Positions 17,330-24,714 of a stretch of 55,533 bases of DNA are shown here, piece by piece. This DNA is from an uncultured Prevotella sp. (GTDB lineage Bacteria; Bacteroidota; Bacteroidia; Bacteroidales; Bacteroidaceae). The translations under genes and the position numbers were made by a program. Within the stretch, counting starts at the first letter, position 1, and the number at the start of each line of letters is the position of its first letter. Under the pieces are notes generated by a model, which worked only from the letters and a program-made list of their open reading frames with translations, was not told the DNA's origin and searched no databases. Location: assembly GCA_946186115.1 (NCBI GenBank), contig CAMHLV010000010.1, positions 1 to 55,533 on the forward strand, written 5' to 3'.

Positions 17330-20300
17330 TTAGAAGGAGAAGAGAATACCTGCCATGAAGGTACGTGCACTGGGATAAGAGCACCAGTTAAAGCCTGGGG
17401 TGAATGTACCACCGGCATAGTCGACATTGTATCCTTTATACTTAGTAAAGGTATAGAGATTCTGTGCTGACACATAGATACGGGCTCCGGAAACCACACC
17501 CTTGAACAGTTTGTCGGGAATGTTGTATCCCAATTCAACGTTAGCAATCTTCCAGTAAGCAGCATTCTGAATCTTGCGGTCACTGAAGTAGTCGTTCCAT
17601 GCCTCGCCATTGGCTACGATATAAGTACGTGGAACATTCGAAATATAAGTACTTCCATCCTCAGACCAGCGATTAGCATCGCCAATGGCAACATCCTTAT
17701 TGGCCCAACCATAGCATGAGTTCAAGCTATTATAGATACCATCGGATACGTGATAGTTCAAAGCCCCGAATGTCGAGATGCTCAGGTCGAAATTGCTATA
17801 CTCCAAATGGGCACTGATGCCGAAGTTCACCTTGGGCAGACCACTACCCAACACAACACGGTCATGAGTATCAATAATACCATCAGGAGTTCCATCAGGA
17901 CCACTGATATCTTTATACAAGCAGTCACCAATCTGTGCATTCACTTGGGTCGCATGGTCATCCAAATCGGCCTGTGTGCGGGCAATGCCCTCATAGACAT
18001 AGCCATAGAACTGACCAACTTCCTGCCCTACGAATGTAGCGTAGTCGCCAGTGATGTAAGACTCATTGCCGAAACCTAATGAAGTCACCTTATTCTTCAA
18101 GGTACTCAGGTTGGCACTAACCTGCCATTTCAACGGATGGTCAAAATTGCGATAGGTAGCAGAGAACTCGAAACCACTGTTCTCCATTGAGGCTGCATTC
18201 ATGGTCACTGTCTCGTTTCTTACACCTGCGTTAGCAGGAACAGGAACATTATAAAGCAAATCGGTAGACTTGTTCTTATACCACTCGGCGGTGAACTCCA
18301 AACGGTTGTTCAACATGGCGAGGTCAATACCGATATTGGTCGTAGACTTCTTTTCCCATGCGAGGCTCCCATTGACAAAGTCTTCAATGGATGTACCTGC
18401 CACAACATTGTTACCGAAGCTGTAGGTCATGTACTTGGATCTGTAAGTAGCCAGATAAGCATAGTCACCGATGTTCTCATTACCTAACTCACCATAGCTG
18501 GCACGAACCTTGAACATATTGACTATGTCGTGGCTGATGGGGAAGAACTTCTCCTTATCGAAACGCCAGCCGACAGAGACAGAGGGGAACGTGCCCCAGC
18601 GGATATTCTTCGTCAGGCGAGAGCTGCCATCACGACGAATCACAAACGACAGGAGGTACTTGCCGTCATAGTCGTAGTTCAAGCGACCAATAAATGATGT
18701 CAGCGCATGCTTGACCTCCGTGGAAGCAGCATCCCTGGTCTCAGCATTACCAATCTGCAGGTAATAAGGCTCTGGGAAGTTCTTACCCCAGGCATCCAGC
18801 AAATGGGTGTTTTCCTCCTCATATGTTATACCACCTAAAAGGTTGACATGATGAAGGCCGAAGGTTCCGTCGTAAGTCAGCGTATTCTCAGCCAGGAAAT
18901 CAGAATAGGTACGCTTATTCTCGGTCAGTGTCTCATTGCTCTTGTCCAGATAGACACGATTACTCTGAATCCAGGCAGCAATCCATGTCTTATCCATGGC
19001 ATTCGTCTTACTGTATGAGAGGTTGAGCTTATAGTTCAGTTTGTGATTCTTGCTCTCAATACCAATCATCTTCAGCAGACTGACATCAGCAGAACCTGTT
19101 GCTACTACACGGTCAACAATTGTGTTACGCGTCAACTTGTTATTCACCAGTAAAGGGTTAGAGGCCGAGATGTCACCATGAATATCATTATAATAAACAC
19201 CATAGCCGTATGCATCATACTTGTAATTCTTGGCAGCAGGAACCTTTTCGTCCAGATACCAGGTACTCTCATCGTATGCCTTGATGGTTGGCTGCATCAG
19301 CAGGGTACCACGCAGCACATTGGTTACGTCACCATAAAGACCCTGCACGTACTCATTAGCATTCGACAGGCCCATACCATCCTGGTTTGAATGTGAATAG
19401 ACAAGACTGGTACGGAAAGTGATGAACTTGGTATCCATTGTGTTATTCACACGGGCTGTGAAACGCTGATAGTTTGGTCCTGCACCTTCCAACGTACCTT
19501 TCTGGTTAAAGTAGTCTAAACCTACATTATAAGTATTATTGGCACCACCGCCGCTGAGGTTGATGTTGTGGTTCTGACGGATGCCGGTCTTGAACACCTC
19601 GTTGAACCAGTCGGTATCGGTGTTATCCATGAACTGATACTTCCCTGTCTCAGGGTTCAGACTGTAGCCGCTGGGCAAGGGAGTGCTGGAGTTGGCAGCA
19701 GCCTGGCCAAGATAATTGCTATACTGGTCGGCATTCATCACGTCGTAGGTGCTGCTGGGAATCATGTCAACGCCGAAATAGCCTTTATAATCGACCTTCA
19801 TTGGCTGGTCTTTCTTACCGCTTTTTGTAGTGATGATAATGACACCATTAGCAGCACGAGAACCGTAGATGGCACCGGCAGAAGCATCCTTCAGCACCTG
19901 GATGGTTTCGATGTCGTTGGGAGAGAAGTCGCGGATGGTCGTACCCATAGGTACACCATCGATGACATACAGTGGAGCGGTGCTGCCGAAAGTTCCCAGA
20001 CCACGAATCTTAACCGAGGGATCGGCACCGGGCTGACCGTCAGAGGTGATCTGCACACCAGCCACCTTACCTTCAAGCATCGACGAGATGTTCGAGTTTG
20101 ATACGCGCTTAAGTTCATCGGCATTGACAATGCTGACGGAGCCCGTCAGGTCGGCTTTCTTCTGCGTGCCATAACCCACGACGACTACCTGTTCCAGCAC
20201 GTTGTCGTCGGAATCCAGTTGAATCTGGTCGATAACGGCACGGCCGCGGACAGCAATTTCGCGATCCTTGAAACCCACATAACTTACCACGAGTGTAGCA

Positions 20301-20533
20301 TTCGAAGCGGCATCAATCTGGAAGTTACCATCCATGTCGGTCACACTGCCCGACGACATGCCCTTCACTCTCACAGTAGCACCAATCAGGGGTTCCCCAT
20401 ATTGGTCTACTACCTGACCCTTGACCTTAATAGTCTGCTGGGTCACTGCTGCTATTGCAGGTTCTGGACAGACTGTTAAGCCTCCAAAAATACCCAGCGA
20501 TAGCATCGCAGAGAATAAAACTTGTTTTCTCAT
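17330..20533 (-). CDS. SusC-type TonB-dependent outer-membrane transporter
   Basis: The ATG at 20533 (MRKQVLFSAMLSLGIFGG) gives a 1067-residue protein with signal peptide. A carboxypeptidase-regulatory-like domain (VKGQVVDQYGEPLIGATVRVKG) is followed by the TonB-box region EQVVVVGYGTQKKADLTGS, a plug domain with VKIRGLGTFGSTAPLYVIDGVP and KDASAGAIYGSRAANGVIIITTK, and a large beta-barrel ending in the aromatic LFSF. It imports oligosaccharides released at the surface, powered by TonB-ExbBD. It is the first gene of the PUL operon; the promoter and tandem repeat operators lie just upstream. Confidence 0.96.
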   Translation of the reverse strand: MRKQVLFSAMLSLGIFGGLTVCPEPAIAAVTQQTIKVKGQVVDQYGEPLIGATVRVKGMSSGSVTDMDGNFQIDAASNATLVVSYVGFKDREIAVRGRAVIDQIQLDSDDNVLEQVVVVGYGTQKKADLTGSVSIVNADELKRVSNSNISSMLEGKVAGVQITSDGQPGADPSVKIRGLGTFGSTAPLYVIDGVPMGTTIRDFSPNDIETIQVLKDASAGAIYGSRAANGVIIITTKSGKKDQPMKVDYKGYFGVDMIPSSTYDVMNADQYSNYLGQAAANSSTPLPSGYSLNPETGKYQFMDNTDTDWFNEVFKTGIRQNHNINLSGGGANNTYNVGLDYFNQKGTLEGAGPNYQRFTARVNNTMDTKFITFRTSLVYSHSNQDGMGLSNANEYVQGLYGDVTNVLRGTLLMQPTIKAYDESTWYLDEKVPAAKNYKYDAYGYGVYYNDIHGDISASNPLLVNNKLTRNTIVDRVVATGSADVSLLKMIGIESKNHKLNYKLNLSYSKTNAMDKTWIAAWIQSNRVYLDKSNETLTENKRTYSDFLAENTLTYDGTFGLHHVNLLGGITYEEENTHLLDAWGKNFPEPYYLQIGNAETRDAASTEVKHALTSFIGRLNYDYDGKYLLSFVIRRDGSSRLTKNIRWGTFPSVSVGWRFDKEKFFPISHDIVNMFKVRASYGELGNENIGDYAYLATYRSKYMTYSFGNNVVAGTSIEDFVNGSLAWEKKSTTNIGIDLAMLNNRLEFTAEWYKNKSTDLLYNVPVPANAGVRNETVTMNAASMENSGFEFSATYRNFDHPLKWQVSANLSTLKNKVTSLGFGNESYITGDYATFVGQEVGQFYGYVYEGIARTQADLDDHATQVNAQIGDCLYKDISGPDGTPDGIIDTHDRVVLGSGLPKVNFGISAHLEYSNFDLSISTFGALNYHVSDGIYNSLNSCYGWANKDVAIGDANRWSEDGSTYISNVPRTYIVANGEAWNDYFSDRKIQNAAYWKIANVELGYNIPDKLFKGVVSGARIYVSAQNLYTFTKYKGYNVDYAGGTFTPGFNWCSYPSARTFMAGILFSF

Positions 20534-20581
20534 TTTTAATTGTTTTAAATTCGTAATAGTAATATTTGCAATTTCTGGCTG

Positions 20582-20589
20582 CAAATATA
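20582..20589 (-). promoter_or_regulatory. -7 box of the susC operon promoter
   Basis: Minus-strand TATATTTG followed by CAGCC, about 50 bp before the susC ATG, fits TAnnTTTG. There is no TTTG at the usual -33 distance. Instead the proximal GTCCACC repeat covers that position, as expected for an activator-dependent promoter. Confidence 0.6.
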
Positions 20590-20610
20590 ATTAAAATAGG
20601 GTGTTGGTGT

Positions 20611-20641
20611 GGTGGACAAACAAATAAAATGGGTGGACAAA
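20611..20641 (-). promoter_or_regulatory. Tandem operator repeats upstream of susC
   Basis: On the plus strand GGTGGACAAA occurs at 20611-20620 and 20632-20641, exactly 21 bp apart (two helical turns). Read in the direction of susC this is TTTGTCCACC-N11-TTTGTCCACC ending near -30. AraC-family regulators bind direct repeats at this spacing. An inverted copy, TTTGTCCACC, lies at 20692-20701 inside the end of the adjacent regulator gene. Confidence 0.65.
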
Positions 20642-20685
20642 ACGAGAAAATCGGCCTTTATTCGCCTTATTTCCCTGAAAATACA

Positions 20686-23673
20686 CTAATTTTTGTCCAC
20701 CAAAGCGTCCTCCTCGACAAATGTGCTCGGACTGCTACCATATCGGCGTGTAAAGCACCGCGTGAAGTATTTAGGATCATTGAATCCTACTTTATATGCT
20801 ATCTCTGTGATGTTTCTGTTGACAACATTTTCCAGCAGTATTTTCTTGGCAATACCAAGGCGATAGTCGCGAATGAATTGTCCAATGCTTAGGCTTGTTT
20901 CTGCTTTAAGGCGTTTCGATACCAAACTCTTGCTCATACCTAATGCCTCAGCAAATTCTGTTATGCCGAATTCACTGTCCATATAGTTCTCTTCCATTAC
21001 CAGCGTAGCCCGTTCCATGAAGGTCTTCTGGTTTCGCATAGCTTCTTGTTTGTCTGCTTCCACACTGCGATATAAACTCTTCTGTAGTCGCATGTGGTTG
21101 TCTAATATGTTTTCAATGCGCGATTGTAATTGCTCTGAATCTTCCGACTCATCGAGTACTTTACGAATTGGAAGTAACAGTTTTTCTGCCTCTTTTTGCC
21201 GCATGGCTTCCATGCGTTTCATGTAAATCCATATACCAAGGCATGCTGCAGCAACAGAAATAAGTAGAATAAACCACCAACTCTTCCAGAAGTATGGTGC
21301 TACTTCAACTTTAATGCTGATTATCTCTTGGTCGCGCTCATTGCCGTTAGTATAGGCTACTTCAAAGATATACGAACCTGGCTTGGGATAAGTGTAGCGA
21401 ACGGAATGTTCTCCTGGTTTCAAGGCAATCCATTCGTCTTCATATCCACGCATGCGGTAACTATAGTGTCCTTGAGTTTCACCAGCATAGGTAAGAGTAG
21501 AGAAGTCTATAGCAAACGACTTGTTTGATTCGTGTAGTTTAATACATGTTGCCTGAGAGATATCGGCATCGATGAAATCGCTGTTTGCAGCAGTTATTTC
21601 CTGGTTGTCAATTGTTAGGCGTGTAAAAGTAAGGCGAAGCGGATAATGTGCGTCTGAGTTTTCGCCATGTATCTCTGTCAGTCCTGCCAGACTGCCTAAA
21701 TATATGGTTCCATCAGGACCTTTTATTGCTGAGTTCCAATAGAAGCGCTGACTTAGGAGACCATCGTATTTGCTATAATTAATAAATGTATGCGTGTGCG
21801 TATCGTAAATAGAAAGCCCATTGTCGGTTGTCACCCATAATCGCCCTTGTTCGTCTTCCACTATGCCCTTTACAGCATTGTTTGCCAGTCCGTCTTCTGT
21901 GGTCAGTACCTCGAAGTGCTCTTTGCCGTCTTTTGCATCAACAATACGTTGATAGATACCATATCCATTGGATCCCAACCACAATGTTCCATCCTTTGTT
22001 TCACAAAAACAGCTGATTTTATCGATAACTGGAGATTCTGGTTGGTTGAGTTTGTGGCGTAAATGACGGAACTTAAAGCCTTTTCCTGATTTTCCGGAAT
22101 GTAGGTCAATGGCGCATACTCCAGAAAGACAGCCCATCCACAGTGTCCCGTTTTTATCTATATTGCTGCCTATGCAGCCTCTGATTTCCTGGTTTGCCTC
22201 GAAAGGATGGCTTATTTTACCTGTTTGTAAGTCATAGTAGAAAATACCATCATTAGAGCCTATCCATAGGGCATCGTTGTATTTGTCGTAGGCCAATGCA
22301 CCTATATAGTTGGTCAATGCCACCATTTCGGAGGGTAATTCCAGCGGTGTAATGGTTTTATGATCCATAAGAGATATCGAACTGAGACCTCCGCCCCATG
22401 TGCCTATCCATAACCTTCCGTGGGAGTCGGGTTCCAAGACAGATACAGAATTATGGGGCAGACTGGAATTTTCCTTGGTCCAATGGTCAAAATCGCCAGA
22501 TGCATTCTTTCGGTTCAAGCCACCTTCTACAGTACCTACCCATAATGTTCCGTCTGATTCCACATACATCGCATTGACAGGATTTGCCGACAGTGAGTGC
22601 TCGTTGTTATGCTCATGGACATAGTTACGTAATAGTAATGGCTGAGGCGACAATCTGACTACACCGGCAGTTTCTGTTCCTATCCATATCTGACTATCGT
22701 AAACGAGCAGACTGTGTATGAAGTTGCTCGGCATTGGTTTTTCTGCGGTTGTTGTGTTCCAGTGCTCAAATGTGCCACTTGTCTCATCAAGAATGTCAAT
22801 CCCACGCAGTGTACCTACCATTAAGCGCCCCTCGGGTGTGACGGCTAAGGCTGCCGCAAACTCGTGTGACAGCGAACTTGCATCTCCAGTATGCAAATAG
22901 CTTTTTATTTCTCTATTATATTGATCGTATGCATACAATCCTTGATTAGTTGAAATCCAGACTTTGTTATCATGCTTTAGCAGACTTGTGACGTATAGGC
23001 CACGTAGTTGCCTCATTGCAGGGGCAATATCTTCGCGTTGTAATATGTTCCCTGACTCAACGAGGCGATAAAGGCCGCCTTCTATGTTTATCCATATTGT
23101 ACCATTATTTTCAATATCGCAAACGGTAATGTCGGGGGTGTTACCATAATAGCGGTATCGGCTAATGTTTGCCACTTTGCCGTCGTCGTGGAAGGTATAT
23201 CGGAAAACGCTGTCACGTGTTAATTGCCACATGCTGCCCTTGCTGTCGCAAAATACTTTTACAGACGCTTGCCTTAATTGTTTCTCGATGGTGCCTTTAC
23301 CATTAGCATGTAATGGAAAAGTGATGTCCATAGTTCGCAGGTCAATAACCTCTGTCCCCTCGTCGAAGGCTACCCACAAACGATGGTATTTGTCCTCTGC
23401 AAAGCCCTTGCAGGAATTACTTGCCAACGCCGTATGGCGGTGGGGGACAGTAGCCATAAACGTATATCCGTCATATCTTACGGCACCGCCACCATAGGTT
23501 GAAATCCAGATGAAGCCATGACTGTCAGCAAATATGTGATTTACATTGTTGTTGGGGAGCCCTGCACTCAGATCGAGACAGGTCATGTTATAGCGCGCTG
23601 TCAGGACACGCTGTGCTTGCAAATTGCCTGCAAGCAGAAAGAGCAGACATGATATTAGCCTCAGACAGCGCAT
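20686..23673 (-). CDS. Membrane beta-propeller sensor fused directly to an AraC DNA-binding domain
   Basis: A 995-residue regulator. A signal peptide (~1-20) precedes about 14 reg_prop-type propeller repeats (GLPNNNVNHIFADSHGFIWISTYGGGAVRYDG and many W-I-G-T blades), then a Y_Y_Y domain (~725-790). One membrane helix (SWWFILLISVAAACLGIWIY, ~798-818) leads into an ~60-residue coiled-coil-like linker and an AraC helix-turn-helix at ~890-985 (FAEALGMSKSLVSKRLK; AYKVGFNDPKYFTRCF). The usual hybrid two-component proteins of these loci carry kinase and receiver domains between membrane and AraC; none is present here. It presumably senses arabinan oligosaccharides in the periplasm and activates susC. 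It follows the FecR-like ORF by 20 bp. Confidence 0.88.
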   Translation of the reverse strand: MRCLRLISCLLFLLAGNLQAQRVLTARYNMTCLDLSAGLPNNNVNHIFADSHGFIWISTYGGGAVRYDGYTFMATVPHRHTALASNSCKGFAEDKYHRLWVAFDEGTEVIDLRTMDITFPLHANGKGTIEKQLRQASVKVFCDSKGSMWQLTRDSVFRYTFHDDGKVANISRYRYYGNTPDITVCDIENNGTIWINIEGGLYRLVESGNILQREDIAPAMRQLRGLYVTSLLKHDNKVWISTNQGLYAYDQYNREIKSYLHTGDASSLSHEFAAALAVTPEGRLMVGTLRGIDILDETSGTFEHWNTTTAEKPMPSNFIHSLLVYDSQIWIGTETAGVVRLSPQPLLLRNYVHEHNNEHSLSANPVNAMYVESDGTLWVGTVEGGLNRKNASGDFDHWTKENSSLPHNSVSVLEPDSHGRLWIGTWGGGLSSISLMDHKTITPLELPSEMVALTNYIGALAYDKYNDALWIGSNDGIFYYDLQTGKISHPFEANQEIRGCIGSNIDKNGTLWMGCLSGVCAIDLHSGKSGKGFKFRHLRHKLNQPESPVIDKISCFCETKDGTLWLGSNGYGIYQRIVDAKDGKEHFEVLTTEDGLANNAVKGIVEDEQGRLWVTTDNGLSIYDTHTHTFINYSKYDGLLSQRFYWNSAIKGPDGTIYLGSLAGLTEIHGENSDAHYPLRLTFTRLTIDNQEITAANSDFIDADISQATCIKLHESNKSFAIDFSTLTYAGETQGHYSYRMRGYEDEWIALKPGEHSVRYTYPKPGSYIFEVAYTNGNERDQEIISIKVEVAPYFWKSWWFILLISVAAACLGIWIYMKRMEAMRQKEAEKLLLPIRKVLDESEDSEQLQSRIENILDNHMRLQKSLYRSVEADKQEAMRNQKTFMERATLVMEENYMDSEFGITEFAEALGMSKSLVSKRLKAETSLSIGQFIRDYRLGIAKKILLENVVNRNITEIAYKVGFNDPKYFTRCFTRRYGSSPSTFVEEDALVDKN

Positions 23674-23693
23674 AGTTGATGTGGTTTTTGTGG

Positions 23694-23948
23694 TTAGCTG
23701 GCAGAGATATGTAGTGTGTTGAAGATGCGCTGCTTAAGACACTCTGTCTGTTCGGGTGTAAGCATGTCGCAATCGTCAAGATGTATCAGGATATCATAGG
23801 CTTTAAGGTATGCAGAGCGTATAGGGGGAGAAGCAGTCAGATAGGAAACCCAATAAGATTCCCTGTCTGGGCAGGCATCCATGACATAGCGAATGAAATC
23901 ATCATCGCTCAGGAACTGCTCTACTTTTGTATAGATTTCTCTTTTCAC
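23694..23948 (-). CDS. Small FecR-N-terminus-like peptide (possible anti-sigma factor)
   Basis: An 84-residue protein starting with GTG inside an inverted repeat. The pattern FLSDDDFIRYVMDACPDRESYWVSYLTASPPIRSAYLKAYDIL matches the cytoplasmic N-terminal domain of FecR-type anti-sigma factors, where an F-(I/L)-x-(Y/W) helix is followed by a Y-W pair. There is no membrane segment and no periplasmic domain, so if it binds the sigma factor it cannot sense the outside by itself. It lies 74 bp after the ECF sigma gene and 20 bp before the sensor gene. The alternative is a truncated FecR remnant. The family call is by eye. Confidence 0.6.
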   Translation of the reverse strand: MKREIYTKVEQFLSDDDFIRYVMDACPDRESYWVSYLTASPPIRSAYLKAYDILIHLDDCDMLTPEQTECLKQRIFNTLHISAS

Positions 23949-23983
23949 GTACTTTGGTATTTTATTAAAAGACGAAGTACGTG
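23946..23983 (-). promoter_or_regulatory. Inverted repeat covering the GTG start of the FecR-like gene
   Basis: CACGTACTT (23946-23954) and AAGTACGTG (23975-23983) are perfect 9-bp arms 20 nt apart. In the mRNA the 3' arm ends in the GTG start codon, so folding would hide the start. It might also be a protein-binding site. Confidence 0.45.
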
Positions 23984-24022
23984 ATGATATGTCATCAAAT
24001 ATTGGAAAAATGGTGGGAGAAA

Positions 24023-24586
24023 TCAGGCGGAAATAGCAGCTTCGCGCAATTTCAGCATCCCACGGTGCATAAGGTTGCGTACAGAATGATAGTTCATCTT
24101 CATGATGCCGCAGATTTCTTCGTATTTGCGCTCTTCCAAATAGTATAGGGTAATGGCTTGGCGCTGGCGGCGGGTAAGGTGCTGCATCAGACGGGCTACT
24201 TGGGCTGACTGCATCAGTTCACGCTCATGAAAAAGAAAGTCGTTCTCTACATCTTCTGTGGCTTTGCGGTATTCGTACTCTTCTACCTCGTTGGGCGATG
24301 TGAATGTCTGGCGTCGGAACTCGTCGAGAAGGCGGTTCTTCAGCGAGATGATGAGGTATGAGCAGAGGTTGTTTATTGTGTATCGCTCATTACGTTTTGT
24401 ATATACCTTTACGAAAACGTCGTGGATACAGTCTTTCAGGAGTTCTTGGTCGTTTGTCAGTTTCAGTCCGTAGTTGAAAAGCATTTGTACATACATGTCA
24501 TACAACTCGGCATAGGCCTGGTTGTCGCCGGCGCAGAAACGTGCTACCAATTTCTGGGTGCGCTCTTTGATGTTGTTAGTAGCCAT
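24023..24586 (-). CDS. ECF-type RNA polymerase sigma factor
   Basis: The ATG at 24586 gives 187 residues (MATNNIKERTQKLVARF). Codons further upstream would overlap the -7 promoter box and start with TTG, so they are rejected. Sigma region 2 is seen in FNYGLKLTNDQELLKDCIHDVFVKVY, and region 4 in LTRRQRQAITLYYLEERKYEEICGIMKMNYHSVRNLMHRGMLKLRE. Regions 1 and 3 are absent, as in ECF factors. In Bacteroidetes these usually precede a fecR gene and a susCD pair. Here it precedes only a FecR-like fragment and an AraC-type sensor, with susC further on. Confidence 0.92.
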   Translation of the reverse strand: MATNNIKERTQKLVARFCAGDNQAYAELYDMYVQMLFNYGLKLTNDQELLKDCIHDVFVKVYTKRNERYTINNLCSYLIISLKNRLLDEFRRQTFTSPNEVEEYEYRKATEDVENDFLFHERELMQSAQVARLMQHLTRRQRQAITLYYLEERKYEEICGIMKMNYHSVRNLMHRGMLKLREAAISA

Positions 24587-24624
24587 AGAAGACGAAATGT
24601 TTATTAGTAGTTTGTTTTCTGGTG

Positions 24625-24632
24625 CAAAGGTA
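24625..24632 (-). promoter_or_regulatory. -7 box of the sigma-factor gene
   Basis: Minus-strand TACCTTTG followed by CACC, ~40 bp before the ATG at 24586. TTTG lies 23 nt further up, slightly long for a -33 box. Confidence 0.65.
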
Positions 24633-24666
24633 ATCAAAAAACGAAACTACTGGTACAAAAATTACG

Positions 24667-24708
24667 TTAAAAAATGGGAAAAGTCAGCAAAATGCCGATT
24701 TTCCCATT
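24667..24708 (-). terminator. Terminator of the pectin operon
   Basis: Arms AATGGGAAAA (24673-24682) and TTTTCCCATT (24699-24708) pair over 10 bp. On the minus strand they are followed by TTTTTTAACG. It separates the pectin operon from the sigma-factor promoter. Confidence 0.85.
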
Positions 24709-24714
24709 AAAAAA

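Noticed and set aside
20686..23673. Annotation of the sensor as a hybrid two-component system
   Set aside because: No histidine kinase core or receiver is visible between the membrane helix and the AraC domain.
24587..24637. Upstream extension of the sigma-factor gene
   Set aside because: The extension needs a TTG start and its first codons are the -7 promoter box, so they would not be transcribed.
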